Part shown: in pieces, positions 53,044-62,618 of the stretch
How positions within the stretch are numbered: position 1 is the stretch's first letter
How the letters are laid out: each line of letters opens with the position of its first letter
The notes under the pieces: model-generated
What the model saw: only the letters and a program-made list of their open reading frames with translations
Databases searched by the model: none
What the model was told of the DNA's origin: nothing
Translations under genes and position numbers: made by a program
Assembly (NCBI RefSeq): GCF_009789675.1
Contig: NZ_CP046913.1
Span: forward strand, 1,860,001-1,924,000
Reading direction: 5' to 3'
Origin: Paraburkholderia acidisoli
GTDB taxonomy: Bacteria; Pseudomonadota; Gammaproteobacteria; Burkholderiales; Burkholderiaceae
DNA: 64,000 nucleotides

Positions 53044-54246
53044 ATGGACACTCTCAAGACCGGCACCGACACGCTCTTTCTGCTGCTGGGCGCCGCCATG
53101 GTGCTCGCGATGCACGCGGGATTCGCGTTTCTCGAACTCGGCACCGTGCGCAAGAAGAACCAGGTGAATGCGCTCGTGAAGATTCTCGTCGACTTTTCGG
53201 TGTCGACGATCGCCTATTTCTTCATCGGCTACACGCTCGCCTACGGCGTGCAGTTCTTCTCGCACGCCGACGTGCTCGCCGAGCACAACGGCTATCAGCT
53301 CGTGCGCTTCTTCTTCCTGCTGACGTTCGCGGCGGCCATTCCGGCCATCGTCTCGGGCGGTATCGCCGAGCGCTCGAAGTTCAACCCGCAACTGTTCGCG
53401 ACTTTCGTGATCGTCGGCTTCATCTACCCGTTCTTCGAAGGCATGGTCTGGAATAACCGCCTGCATTTCGAAGATGCGATGACGCACGTGTTCGGCGTGC
53501 CGTTCCACGACTTCGCGGGCTCGGTGGTCGTGCACGCGTTCGGCGGCTGGGTCGCGCTGCCGGCCGTGCTGCTGCTCGGCGCGCGTCACGGCCGCTACAC
53601 GCGCGATGGCCGCATTGCCGCGCACCCGCCTTCGAGCATTCCGTTTCTCGCGCTCGGCGCGTGGGTGCTCGCGGTGGGCTGGTTCGGCTTCAACGTGATG
53701 AGCGCGCAGACCATCGACAAGATCAGCGGTCTGGTGGCCGTGAATTCGTTGATGGCGATGGTGGGCGGCACGCTCGCCGCGTGGTTCGCGGGCCGCAACG
53801 ACCCGGGCTTCACGTACAACGGGCCGCTCGCCGGTCTGGTCGCGGTGTGCGCGGGCTCGGACATCATGCATCCGCTCGGCGCGCTGGTGACGGGCGCCGT
53901 CGCGGGCGTGCTGTTCGTCTACATGTTCACCTGCGTGCAAAACCGCTGGCGTATCGACGACGTGCTCGGCGTGTGGCCGCTGCACGGCCTGTGCGGCGCA
54001 TGGGGCGGCATTGCGGCGGGGATTTTCGGCGCGCGCTGGCTGGGCGGCATCGGCGGCGTCTCGCTGGGCGCGCAGATCGTGGGCACGCTGGCCGGCATCG
54101 TGATCGCGTCGGTCGGCGGCTTCGTGGTGTACGGCGCGCTGCGCGTGACCGTGGGCCTGCGTATCGACCAGGAAGACGAATACAACGGCGCCGATCTCTC
54201 GATCCACAAGATTTCGGCCACGCCGGAGCGCGAAACCGTCGCCTGA
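53044..54246 (+). CDS. amt: Ammonium transporter (Amt family)
   Basis: A 400-residue inner-membrane protein with about 11 helices. The ATG at 53044 (after GCAGGAAGCCAG) gives MDTLKTGTDTLFLLLGAAMV. The twin pore histidines are H164 (SVVVHAFGGW) and H314 (WPLHGLCGAWGG), and the recruitment stretch is AFLELGTVRKKNQ. The last residues (DQEDEYNGADLSIHKI) match the Amt C-terminal tail. No glnK gene is adjacent, unlike the common glnK-amtB order, so it may be a second Amt. Regulated by the sigma-54 promoter directly upstream. Confidence 0.95.
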   Translation: MDTLKTGTDTLFLLLGAAMVLAMHAGFAFLELGTVRKKNQVNALVKILVDFSVSTIAYFFIGYTLAYGVQFFSHADVLAEHNGYQLVRFFFLLTFAAAIPAIVSGGIAERSKFNPQLFATFVIVGFIYPFFEGMVWNNRLHFEDAMTHVFGVPFHDFAGSVVVHAFGGWVALPAVLLLGARHGRYTRDGRIAAHPPSSIPFLALGAWVLAVGWFGFNVMSAQTIDKISGLVAVNSLMAMVGGTLAAWFAGRNDPGFTYNGPLAGLVAVCAGSDIMHPLGALVTGAVAGVLFVYMFTCVQNRWRIDDVLGVWPLHGLCGAWGGIAAGIFGARWLGGIGGVSLGAQIVGTLAGIVIASVGGFVVYGALRVTVGLRIDQEDEYNGADLSIHKISATPERETVA

Positions 54247-54324
54247 CCGGCACGCCCGATGTGCCCGATGTGCCGATAAGCGCGGCGCGAAGGCGGCCAT
54301 GCCCGCCATCGCGCCGCCTTCACC

Positions 54325-55074
54325 TCACAGCTGCCCCATCCCGCCGGCGACGATCACTTCCGTGCCGACGATGAACGCCGATTCCTTCGCGCTCAGATGC
54401 AGGACCGTCGAGGCGACCTCCTCGGGCGTGGCGAAACGCTTGAGCGGCACCAGTTCGCGGATGGCGGCCGCGGTGGCTTCACGCTGCGCGTCGTTCATGC
54501 CGAACTTGTCGTAGAGCGGCGTCGCGACGGGGCCCGGGCTCACCACATTCACGCGGATCGCGCGTGGCAGCAGTTCCGCCGAGAGCGTTTTCGCGAACGA
54601 AATCAGCGCCGCCTTGCTCGCCGCATACACCGACGAAGTGGGCATGCCGATATGCGCGTTGATCGAACCGTTCAAGACGATGGCCGCGCCCTCGTTGAGC
54701 ACCGGCAACAGCGACTGCATCTGGAAGTACGCGCCCTTCACGTTGATGTCGAAGGTCTGGTCCCAGAGCGCCTCGTCGATTTGCTCGAACGGCGCGAGTT
54801 TGGCCACACCCGCGTTGATGAACACGGCGTCGAGCTTGACGCCCGCGTCCCGCACGGCGGCGGCGAGCGCCCGCGCGGCATCGACGGAACCGGCGTCGTT
54901 GCGCCACGCGAGCGCGCCCTCGCCCAGCGTCTTGCGCGCGGTTTCGAGCGCCGCTTCATCGCGGCCGGTGATGATGACGCGGGCGCCTTCGGCCGCATAG
55001 GCTTGCGCGGCCGCGAGGCCGATGCCGCTGCTACCGCCGGTAACGAGGACAGTCTGGTTGGCAAAGCGATTCAT
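54325..55074 (-). CDS. SDR family oxidoreductase
   Basis: A 249-residue classical short-chain dehydrogenase. The ATG at 55074, preceded by AGGAGAACGTC, starts MNRFANQTVLVTGGSSGIGL with the cofactor motif TGGSSGIG. Other motifs: NAG in INAGVAKL, the catalytic Ser region NGSINAHIGMPTSS, and YAASK. The C-terminus IVGTEVIVAGGMGQL is typical. It is transcribed away from its upstream LysR neighbour on the same strand, and a palindrome at 55175-55191 lies in its promoter. The in-frame extension to 55326 overlaps the LysR gene and is not used. Substrate unknown. Confidence 0.93.
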   Translation of the reverse strand: MNRFANQTVLVTGGSSGIGLAAAQAYAAEGARVIITGRDEAALETARKTLGEGALAWRNDAGSVDAARALAAAVRDAGVKLDAVFINAGVAKLAPFEQIDEALWDQTFDINVKGAYFQMQSLLPVLNEGAAIVLNGSINAHIGMPTSSVYAASKAALISFAKTLSAELLPRAIRVNVVSPGPVATPLYDKFGMNDAQREATAAAIRELVPLKRFATPEEVASTVLHLSAKESAFIVGTEVIVAGGMGQL

Positions 55075-55174
55075 GACGTTCTCCTGAGAAGGTTGCCGTT
55101 GCGCGTTTGCTCCGGCCGTGACGTCATATTCGGTCGTTTCACCCGCTTTGCCGTACGACGCGCCTGGCGCAAAC

Positions 55175-55191
55175 GTTCGATCTAATCGAAC
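55175..55191. promoter_or_regulatory. Palindrome upstream of the SDR gene
   Basis: GTTCGAT-CTA-ATCGAAC, perfect 7-bp arms, about 100 bp ahead of the SDR start and five bases from the end of the LysR gene. Its symmetry suits a LysR-type or TetR-type operator; the adjacent LysR protein is the likely binder. Confidence 0.5.
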
Positions 55192-55195
55192 ATGT

Positions 55196-56113
55196 TCAGG
55201 CGTCCAGTGCGACGCCCTCCACCAGACGCTGCGCGAGACGCGGTTCGCGCAGCATCTCGATCCACCATTGCAGCGCCCGCCCGACGTGTTCGCCGCGCCA
55301 CGCCACGTACAGCACGTTGGGTTCACGCGGGCTCGCCGTGGTCATCTCGACCAGTTCGCCGCGTTCGACGAGTCTCGCCACGCGCCGTCGCGGCAGCCAG
55401 CCCACGCCGAGCCCGGCGCGCTGCGCCTGGATCTTCGCGCGCATCGACGGCACGGCCAGCACGTCCTGACCGCCCAGCAGCCCGTAGGCGCGGCCCGGCG
55501 TGACGCGCGCGGAATCCGCCACGGCCACGCCGCGCTCCGACAGAATGCGCTCGCGCGGCAACGGCTGCGGCTCGCGCGCGAGCGCGTGGCGCGGCGAGAC
55601 CGCGAAGGTCCACTCCATCACGCCCAGTTCGAACCACTGCAAGCCGTCGATGGCGGGCGGCTCGTTCGTCGCACCGATGATGAGATCGGCGCGGCCGTCG
55701 CGCAGCGCTTCCCAGGTGCCGGACAGCACTTCGTGCGTAAAACGCAGTTTCACGCCGGAGGCGAGCGCGTCGAAGTCGCGGATAACCGGCATCAGCAATT
55801 CGAATTCGAGAATTTCGTCGGTGACGATCCAGAGGCGGTCTTCCCAGCCGCTCGCGATCTGCCGCACGCGCTGCGTCATGCGCGCGACGTCCTGCATGAG
55901 CCGCCCCGCTTCGTGAGCGAGCAGATGGCCGGCGGGCGTGAGTTGCAGCCGGTAGCGGCGGCGGTCGAACAGCAGCGCGTCGAAGCGCGCTTCGAGTTGC
56001 CGCGCCGCGTGCGAGACCGTCGAAGGCGCCTTGTTCAGCCGCGCCGCCGCGCGCGACAGACTGCCCGTTTCGCGGATGGCGTCGAGCAACGCGAGTTCTT
56101 CCTCGGACAACAT
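55196..56113 (-). CDS. LysR family transcriptional regulator
   Basis: A 305-residue LysR-type regulator with helix-turn-helix ELALLDAIRETGSLSRAAAR, LNKAPSTVSHAARQLEARFDALLFDR and an effector domain (RLWIVTDEILEFELLMPVIRDF; ADLIIGATNEPP; AGLGVGWLPRRRVARLVERGE). Immediately upstream of the SDR gene on the same strand, which it probably regulates. Its own promoter lies in the AT-rich stretch 56130-56230. The inducer is not predictable. Confidence 0.92.
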   Translation of the reverse strand: MLSEEELALLDAIRETGSLSRAAARLNKAPSTVSHAARQLEARFDALLFDRRRYRLQLTPAGHLLAHEAGRLMQDVARMTQRVRQIASGWEDRLWIVTDEILEFELLMPVIRDFDALASGVKLRFTHEVLSGTWEALRDGRADLIIGATNEPPAIDGLQWFELGVMEWTFAVSPRHALAREPQPLPRERILSERGVAVADSARVTPGRAYGLLGGQDVLAVPSMRAKIQAQRAGLGVGWLPRRRVARLVERGELVEMTTASPREPNVLYVAWRGEHVGRALQWWIEMLREPRLAQRLVEGVALDA

Positions 56114-56296
56114 GTGCGACCCCTTCGAACGATCGGATTTCGATAGTACGACGGCGCAAACGTTAAAATTGGGGATCGATTAAAAAAATAGTCTATGCTG
56201 TCAGAGCGGCCTGTCAGCGGCCGAAAACAGCGATCAGACACGTTTTTTATGGCGCAATGTGCGGCGGCGCGCAGTGCGGCGCACCAAATTGCAGGT
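56114..56296. other. LysR promoter region, gene-free
   Basis: AT-rich sequence (CGTTAAAATTGGGG, GATTAAAAAAATAG) that should hold the LysR promoter. The GATCGAT and TTCGAAC words resemble half-sites of the palindrome at 55175-55191. No gene seen. Confidence 0.4.
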
Positions 56297-56460
56297 AAAA
56301 AAAAGCGCCACGTTTAAGGCGTGGCGCTTTGAAAAGTTCTAGCCATTCCGAGGGCCGTGCTAGAACCTGAGAGACGGTATCCCGGTAAAGCGGCAGTCGC
56401 GACAGGCTATGCGTAATGCATAGCGAGGGACACATTAAAACCCCGCGAGTGGCGAGGTTT
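56297..56460 (-). ncRNA. Candidate structured small RNA
   Basis: Read on the minus strand there are four consecutive hairpins: AAACCTCGC/GCGGGGTTT (56438-56460), GCTATGC/GCATAGC (56406-56424), GTTCTAGC/GCTAGAAC (56336-56366), and finally AAAGCGCCACG/CGTGGCGCTTT (56302-56330) followed by eight T in total, a classic intrinsic terminator. A TTGACT-N17-AAAAAT promoter candidate (56507-56535, minus) would give an RNA of about 200 nt. There is no convincing reading frame inside. I do not recognise the family. It lies between the LysR and IclR genes in a locally lower-GC stretch. Confidence 0.5.
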
Positions 56461-56732
56461 CCGCACCGTCACGCAGGTGCGCGACGACTTACCGAAATTC
56501 GATTCCATTTTTTACCTTGACGCTGACGAAGTCAAGCAAAATCTCGCCAAAATGCGCGAACAGTCAATGATTGTGCATGCCTTAGAATCCTCAGCCGAAA
56601 TAAACCGTACCAAGTGGAAAGTGGTACTGATCGGACGTAAAAAAAACGCGCCTTGCCACGCTTTCATGCACGAAACCGGTGCGAACGTCGCAGGCCTGAA
56701 TCTGAAATCCAGTTTCGGGAAAATCGTCCCCA

Positions 56733-57557
56733 ATGACCTCTGCACTCGATCCGCGCGGCCGCCACGACGCCACCCGCGATAAAGACGGCGCTGCCGACGA
56801 AGTCACGGCGCTGGCGCGCGGGCTTGCCGTGCTGCGCTGCATCGCGGCTGCCGATGCCCCGCTGAGCAATCGCGAACTCACCGAGCTCACCGGCATACCC
56901 AAGCCCACGCTCTCGCGCCTCACGGGCACGCTCGTGAGCACCGGCTTTCTCGCGCGCCTGCCCGACAGCGAACGCTTCGTGCTGACGTCTTCCGTGCTCG
57001 AACTCTCCAACGGCTTCCTGCGCAACTCCGACATCCGCAGCCGCGCCCGGCCATTTCTCACGCGTCTCGCCGAGCGTACCGCGCTCTCCGTCCACCTGAC
57101 TGTGCGCGACCGCCTGGATATGGTCGTGATCGACGCGATCCGCCCGCGCACCGCTGTACTCGTCACGCGGCTCGAAGTCGGCTCGCGCATCGACATGGGC
57201 CGCACCGCCGTGGGCCGCGCCTATCTCGCCTCGCTCGACCCCGACGCGCGCGCCGAGGTCACGGCCGCGCTGCAAGCCTCGGCGGGCAACGACTGGGGCT
57301 TCGTCGGCAGCCGGCTCGACGCCGCCGTGGCCGAAACCGCCGCGCAGGGCTACGGGCTCGCGATCGGCGAATGGTACGAAGGCCTCAACGCCATCGCCAC
57401 CGCCTTCGCCGGCCCCAACGACGAGCTGTACGCCATCAATTGCGGCGGCGCCTCGCAGCAATGCCCGCGCGAATGGCTCATCGCGCACGTCGCGCCGCTG
57501 CTGCGCGAGTGCGTGGCGCGCATCGTCGCCGAAATCGGCGGCTCCGTGCGGCTCTGA
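56733..57557 (+). CDS. IclR family transcriptional regulator
   Basis: A 274-residue regulator. After a charged N-terminus (MTSALDPRGRHDATRDKDGA) comes the winged helix ALARGLAVLRCIAAADAPLS, NRELTELTGIPKPTLSRLTGTLVSTGFL. The effector domain follows, with the IclR motifs LAERTALSVHLTVRDRLDMVVID, RIDMGRTAVGRAYLASLD and GYGLAIGEWYEGLNAIATAF. It has no obvious target nearby; the mdt efflux genes begin 521 bp downstream on the same strand. Start codon choice follows the N-terminal length of relatives; upstream sequence is low in GC and open from 56477 in another frame. Confidence 0.92.
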   Translation: MTSALDPRGRHDATRDKDGAADEVTALARGLAVLRCIAAADAPLSNRELTELTGIPKPTLSRLTGTLVSTGFLARLPDSERFVLTSSVLELSNGFLRNSDIRSRARPFLTRLAERTALSVHLTVRDRLDMVVIDAIRPRTAVLVTRLEVGSRIDMGRTAVGRAYLASLDPDARAEVTAALQASAGNDWGFVGSRLDAAVAETAAQGYGLAIGEWYEGLNAIATAFAGPNDELYAINCGGASQQCPREWLIAHVAPLLRECVARIVAEIGGSVRL

Positions 57558-58078
57558 CCGACACCTCCCCACTCCACGTCTTACAAAGCTCCGACACGTC
57601 CTGTAACGCCCGTAACGTCCCGAAAGAATCGGTGCTGGACGGTGACGAAGGGCGCAACGTAGCATCATGCTTTTTGGCGGCGCGGGCCGCCAGGCGCGCT
57701 TTTGCGGACCGGTACACCAGTTGGCGGGCACTCTGCGCCCCTTCGGCCCCGCCGGGACCGCGCCGTGCTACCGCTTGATGCCCCGTGCTCCACCGTGGCA
57801 CTCAGGTCAAGCGCGCCGCCGCATTTGCCGCACGCGCCATCCGAAAATCCCGCGCATTGGTGTATACAACGCAGTTCGCGTTTTATTTCATTGCGTTCGC
57901 GCAGTGAGCCCGCCTGTTGCGCCCGCTGGCCGCGCGCCGCTAGCCGCGCGCCGGTCGTCCCGGCCCGCCGCGGCTGACATCAAGCGGGCGCGCGGCACGC
58001 GTAGCATCGGCCACGTTGTCCGATATCAATAAAAGTCGCTCACCCGAGACTTTCGAGAACCCGTTACCGACCTGACCG
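57558..58078. other. Gene-free spacer upstream of mdtA
   Basis: No gene on either strand that I can support. A TGTATACA-like dyad (57861-57868) lies about 215 bp ahead of mdtA and could be a regulator site. The mdtA promoter should lie here, but no clear sigma-70 pair was found. Confidence 0.4.
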
Positions 58079-59476
58079 ATGGATCAACAAGACAAGCGCC
58101 CGGAATCCCCCCGTCGAGACACGCCGTCCTCTTCCGTTCCCCCCGTTGCACCCCGGCGCAGCCGCGGCAAGCTGATCGCGCTCGGCGTCTTGCTGGTGAT
58201 CGTGCTCATCGTGCTGTGGCGCTGGCAACCGTGGAGCAAGGCGCCCGCGGGCGGCAACGGCGCCCCGGCCGCGAGCGGCGGCCGCCATCGCGGCGGCGAC
58301 GGTCCCGGCGGCATGGCGAACATGACGCAGCCGGTGAGCGTGGCGGCGGCGAAGTCGGGCGACATGCCCATCGTCATCACGGCGCTCGGCACGGTCACGC
58401 CGCTCGCCAACGTCACCGTGCGCACGCAGCTCTCGGGCGTGCTGCAAACCGTCAACTTCACCGAAGGCCAGATGGTCAAGAAGGGCGACGTGCTCGCGCA
58501 GGTCGACCCGCGTCCGTATCAGATTTCGCTCGACAATGCGCAAGGCCAGCTCGCGCGCGACCAGGCGCTGCTCGCCACCGCGCGCCTCGACCTGAAGCGC
58601 TATCAGACGCTGCTCTCGCAGGACTCGATCGCGAGCCAGCAGGTCGACACGCAAGCCTCGCTCGTCAAACAGTACGAAGGCACCGTCAAGTCGGACCAGG
58701 CCAATATCGACACGTACAAGCTCGATCTCACCTACGCGCGCATCACGGCGCCGGTCTCGGGCCGCGTGGGCCTGCGCCAGGTCGATCCGGGCAACTACGT
58801 CACCTCGGGCGACACCAACGGCATCGTCGTGCTCACGCAGATCGACCCGATCAGCGTGATTTTCACCACGTCCGAAGACAACCTGCCCGCGATCCTCAAG
58901 CAACTGCGCGCGGGCACGAAAATGTCGGTCACCGCCTACGACCGCAGCAACACCACGGTGCTCGAAAGCGGCTTCCTGCAAACCGTCGACAACCAGATCG
59001 ACACGACCACGGGCACGGTCAAGCTGCGCGCGAGCTTCCAGAATCCGAACCAGCTGCTGTTCCCGAATCAGTTCGTCAACGCGCGCCTGCTCGTCGACAC
59101 GATCCACAACGCCGTGATCGTGCCCACATCGGCCGTGCTCAACGGTTCGCAAGGTTCGTACGTGTATGTCGTGAAACCCGACAACACGGTCACGGTGCGC
59201 GTCGTGAAGGTCGGCCCCGTGGACGCCGAACGCACCAGCATCGCCTCGGGTCTCGCCGTGGGCGAGCGCGTGGTGATCGACGGCTCGGACCGCCTGAAGG
59301 AAGGCGCGAAGATCACGATTCCGGCCGAACGCGCCAAGGGCGCGAAGGGTGCGAGCGGCGCGGCGGGTGCAAGCGGCGCGCACGCGGGCTCGGGCGGCTG
59401 GGCCGCGGGCGCCTCGGCGGCATCGGGCGCGCACCACGGCCGCCGCCGTCATGCTTCGCAGGCGGAAGGCCAGTAA
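58079..59476 (+). CDS. mdtA: MdtA-type periplasmic adaptor of an RND efflux pump
   Basis: A 465-residue membrane fusion protein. A Pro/Ser-rich cytoplasmic start is followed by one membrane anchor (about 32-47, IALGVLLVIVLIVLW) and a Gly-rich segment. The MdtA features follow: ITALGTVTPLANVTVRTQLSG, EGQMVKKGDVLAQVDPRPYQ, a coiled-coil hairpin (LARDQALLATARLDLKRYQTLL), TYARITAPVSGRVGLRQVDPGNYV and TTSEDNLPAILKQLRAG. The C-terminal 45 residues are Gly/Ala/His-rich and probably disordered. It starts the mdtABC-like operon; mdtB begins seven bases downstream. Confidence 0.93.
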   Translation: MDQQDKRPESPRRDTPSSSVPPVAPRRSRGKLIALGVLLVIVLIVLWRWQPWSKAPAGGNGAPAASGGRHRGGDGPGGMANMTQPVSVAAAKSGDMPIVITALGTVTPLANVTVRTQLSGVLQTVNFTEGQMVKKGDVLAQVDPRPYQISLDNAQGQLARDQALLATARLDLKRYQTLLSQDSIASQQVDTQASLVKQYEGTVKSDQANIDTYKLDLTYARITAPVSGRVGLRQVDPGNYVTSGDTNGIVVLTQIDPISVIFTTSEDNLPAILKQLRAGTKMSVTAYDRSNTTVLESGFLQTVDNQIDTTTGTVKLRASFQNPNQLLFPNQFVNARLLVDTIHNAVIVPTSAVLNGSQGSYVYVVKPDNTVTVRVVKVGPVDAERTSIASGLAVGERVVIDGSDRLKEGAKITIPAERAKGAKGASGAAGASGAHAGSGGWAAGASAASGAHHGRRRHASQAEGQ

Positions 59477-59482
59477 GCCAGC

Positions 59483-62400
59483 ATGAATCCTTCCCGCGCC
59501 TTTATTCTGCGGCCGGTCGGCACGGCGCTGCTCATGGCGGCGATCATGCTGGTCGGCCTCGTCTCGCTGCACTTCCTGCCGCTTTCCGCGCTGCCCGAAG
59601 TCGACTACCCGACCATCCAGGTGCAGACCTTCTACCCCGGCGCGAGCCCGGAAGTGATGACCTCGTCGGTCACGGCGCCGCTCGAGCGCCAGTTCGGGCA
59701 AATGCCGTCGCTCAACCAGATGTCGTCGCAAAGCTCGGCGGGCGCCTCGGTCATCACGCTGCAGTTCAGCCTCGACCTGCCGCTCGACATCGCCGAACAG
59801 GAAGTGCAGGCCGCCATCAACGCGGCGGGCAATCTGCTGCCGTCCGACCTGCCCGCGCCGCCGATCTACGCCAAGGTCAATCCCGCCGACGCGCCGATCC
59901 TCACGCTCGCCATCACCTCGAACACGCTGCCGCTCACGCAGATCCAGGATCTCGCCGACACGCGCCTCGCGCAGAAGATCTCGCAGGTCGCGGGCGTGGG
60001 TCTCGTGAGCCTTTCGGGCGGCCAGCGCCCGGCCGTGCGCATCCAGGCGAACCCGCGCGCGCTCGCGGCTTACGGCCTGAACCTCGACGACCTGCGCACC
60101 AGCATCTCGAACCTCAACGTCAACACGCCGAAGGGCAACTTCGACGGGCCCACACGCGCCTACACGATCAACGCGAACGACCAGCTCACCGACGCCGAAG
60201 CCTACAAGAGCGCCGTGATCGCCTATCGCAACGGCCGCCCCGTGATGCTCACCGACGTCGCGAACATCGTGCAGGGCGCCGAGAACACCAAGCTCGGCGC
60301 CTGGGTGGACGGCACGCCCGCGATCATCCTGAACGTGCAGCGCCAGCCCGGCGCGAACGTGATCCAGGTGGTCAACAGCATCAAGGCGCTGCTGCCGCAG
60401 TTGCAGGAATCGCTGCCCTCCGCGCTCAACGTGCAGATCGTCACCGACCGCACCACCACGATCCGCGCCTCCGTGCGCGACGTGCAGTTCGAACTGCTGA
60501 TGTCGGTCGTGCTGGTCGTGCTCGTGATGTACCTGTTCCTCGCCAACATCTACGCGACCATCATCCCGAGTCTTTCGGTGCCGCTCTCGCTGATCGGCAC
60601 GCTCGCGGTCATGTATCTGTGCGGCTTCTCACTCGACAATCTTTCGCTGATGGCACTCACCATCGCGACCGGCTTCGTGGTGGACGACGCCATCGTCATG
60701 ATCGAGAACATCGCGCGCTTCGTGGAGGACGGCGACACGCCGCTCGAAGCCGCGTTGAAGGGCTCGAAGCAGATCGGCTTCACCATCATCTCGCTCACGG
60801 TTTCGCTGATCGCGGTGCTGATCCCGCTGCTGTTCATGGGCGACGTGGTCGGGCGCCTGTTCCACGAGTTCGCGATCACGCTCGCGGTCACCATCGTCAT
60901 CTCGGCCATTGTGTCGCTCACGCTCGTGCCGATGATGTGCGCGAAAATGCTGCGCCACACGCCGCCCACCGAAAGCCGCCGCTTCGAGGCGCGCGTGCAT
61001 GCGTTCTTCGACTACGTGATCGGCCGCTACGGCGTGGCGCTCGAATGGGTGCTCGCGCGCCAGCGCCTCACCCTGCTCGTGTTTCTCGTCACGCTCGTGC
61101 TGACCGGCATCCTCTACGTGGTCGTGCCGAAGGGCTTCTTCCCCGTGCAGGACACGGGCGTGATCCAGGCGATCACGCAGATGCCGCAGTCGGTGTCGTA
61201 TCAGTCGATGGCCGAGCGGCAGCAGGCGCTCGTGGCGGAAATCCTCAAGAACGACAACGTGGACAGCCTCACCTCGTTCATCGGCGTGGACGGCAGCAAC
61301 ATCACGCTCAACAGCGGCCGCATGCTGATCAACCTGAAGGCGCGCGACGACCGCAGCGAAACGGCGAGCGAGATCATCCGCGACCTGCAACGCAGCACCG
61401 CGCACATTCCGGGCGCGACGCTCTACATGCAGCCGGTGCAGGATCTGACGATCGACTCCACCGTGAGCCCCACGCAGTATCAGTTCATGCTCACCACGCC
61501 CAACATCCAGGACTTCACGACCTGGGTGCCGAAGCTCGTGCAGCGCCTCCAGCAACTGCCCGAACTCGCCGACGTGGCCACCGACCTCCAGGATCAGGGC
61601 CAGTCGGTGTACGTGGAAATCGATCGCGCGAGCGCCTCGCGCTACGGCATCACGCCCGCGACCGTCGACAATGCGCTTTACGACGCGTTCGGCCAGCGCA
61701 TCATCTCGACGATCTTCACGCAGTCGAACCAGTACCGCGTGATTCTGGAAGCCGACCCGATCCTGCAGCACTACACCGACGCGCTGAATTCGATCTACCT
61801 GCCCTCGTCCACGTCCACCACGGGCCAGGTGCCGCTCTCCTCCATCGCGAAGTTCCACGAACGGCCCGCGCCGCTGCTGGTCACGCACCTCTCGCAGTTC
61901 CCGGCCACGACCGTGTCGTTCAACCTCGCGCAGGGCGCCTCGCTGGGCGCGGCCGTGAAGGCGATCCAGCAGGCGGAAAAGGACGTCGGCCTGCCCGGCT
62001 CGTTCCAGACGCGCTTCCAGGGCGCGGCGCTCGCGTTCCAGGCGTCGCTCTCGAACGAACTGTTCCTGATCCTCGCGGCCATCGTCACGATGTACATCGT
62101 GCTGGGCGTGCTCTACGAGAGCTTCGTGCATCCGATCACGATTCTCTCCACGCTGCCTTCGGCGGGGATCGGCGCGCTGCTCGCGCTCATCCTCACGGGC
62201 CACGACCTCGACATCATCGGCATTATCGGCATCGTGCTGCTGATCGGCATCGTGAAGAAGAACGCGATCATGATGATCGACTTCGCGCTGGAGGCGGAAC
62301 GCCACGAGGGCAAACCGCCGCGCGAGGCGATCTACCAGGCGTGTCTGCTGCGTTTCCGGCCGATCATGATGACGACGATGGCGGCGCTGCTCGGCGCCCT

Positions 62401-62614
62401 GCCGCTGATCCTCGGCAGCGGCGCGGGCAGCGAGTTGCGCCGGCCGCTCGGCATCGCGATCGCGGGCGGCCTGATCGTGAGCCAGGCGCTCACGCTCTTC
62501 ACCACGCCCGTGATCTATCTGGCGTTCGACTCGCTCGCGCAGCGCCTGCGCAAGCGCTTCGGTTCGCACGGCACGCCGGGCTCGCCCTCGGCGCCGTCGT
62601 CCACGGAGCGCTGA
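59483..62614 (+). CDS. mdtB: MdtB-type RND multidrug efflux transporter
   Basis: A 1043-residue inner-membrane proton-driven exporter. N-terminus [20 protein letters not shown], the porter-domain motifs [20 protein letters not shown] and [18 protein letters not shown], and the TM4 relay Asp pair in [14 protein letters not shown] are visible. The second half repeats the layout ([40 protein letters not shown]). In E. coli MdtB and MdtC form an MdtB2C heterotrimer; the paralogue encoded next fits this. Pumps of this type export bile salts, novobiocin and similar compounds in enterobacteria; substrate here unknown. Confidence 0.95.
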   Translation: MNPSRAFILRPVGTALLMAAIMLVGLVSLHFLPLSALPEVDYPTIQVQTFYPGASPEVMTSSVTAPLERQFGQMPSLNQMSSQSSAGASVITLQFSLDLPLDIAEQEVQAAINAAGNLLPSDLPAPPIYAKVNPADAPILTLAITSNTLPLTQIQDLADTRLAQKISQVAGVGLVSLSGGQRPAVRIQANPRALAAYGLNLDDLRTSISNLNVNTPKGNFDGPTRAYTINANDQLTDAEAYKSAVIAYRNGRPVMLTDVANIVQGAENTKLGAWVDGTPAIILNVQRQPGANVIQVVNSIKALLPQLQESLPSALNVQIVTDRTTTIRASVRDVQFELLMSVVLVVLVMYLFLANIYATIIPSLSVPLSLIGTLAVMYLCGFSLDNLSLMALTIATGFVVDDAIVMIENIARFVEDGDTPLEAALKGSKQIGFTIISLTVSLIAVLIPLLFMGDVVGRLFHEFAITLAVTIVISAIVSLTLVPMMCAKMLRHTPPTESRRFEARVHAFFDYVIGRYGVALEWVLARQRLTLLVFLVTLVLTGILYVVVPKGFFPVQDTGVIQAITQMPQSVSYQSMAERQQALVAEILKNDNVDSLTSFIGVDGSNITLNSGRMLINLKARDDRSETASEIIRDLQRSTAHIPGATLYMQPVQDLTIDSTVSPTQYQFMLTTPNIQDFTTWVPKLVQRLQQLPELADVATDLQDQGQSVYVEIDRASASRYGITPATVDNALYDAFGQRIISTIFTQSNQYRVILEADPILQHYTDALNSIYLPSSTSTTGQVPLSSIAKFHERPAPLLVTHLSQFPATTVSFNLAQGASLGAAVKAIQQAEKDVGLPGSFQTRFQGAALAFQASLSNELFLILAAIVTMYIVLGVLYESFVHPITILSTLPSAGIGALLALILTGHDLDIIGIIGIVLLIGIVKKNAIMMIDFALEAERHEGKPPREAIYQACLLRFRPIMMTTMAALLGALPLILGSGAGSELRRPLGIAIAGGLIVSQALTLFTTPVIYLAFDSLAQRLRKRFGSHGTPGSPSAPSSTER

Positions 62615-62618
62615 CGCG

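Noticed and set aside
56477..56782. A 101-codon plus-strand frame overlapping the IclR start
   Set aside because: Low-GC and partly protein-like (LYLDADEV-type sequence) but overlaps the IclR gene, lacks a ribosome-binding site and crosses the candidate RNA promoter.
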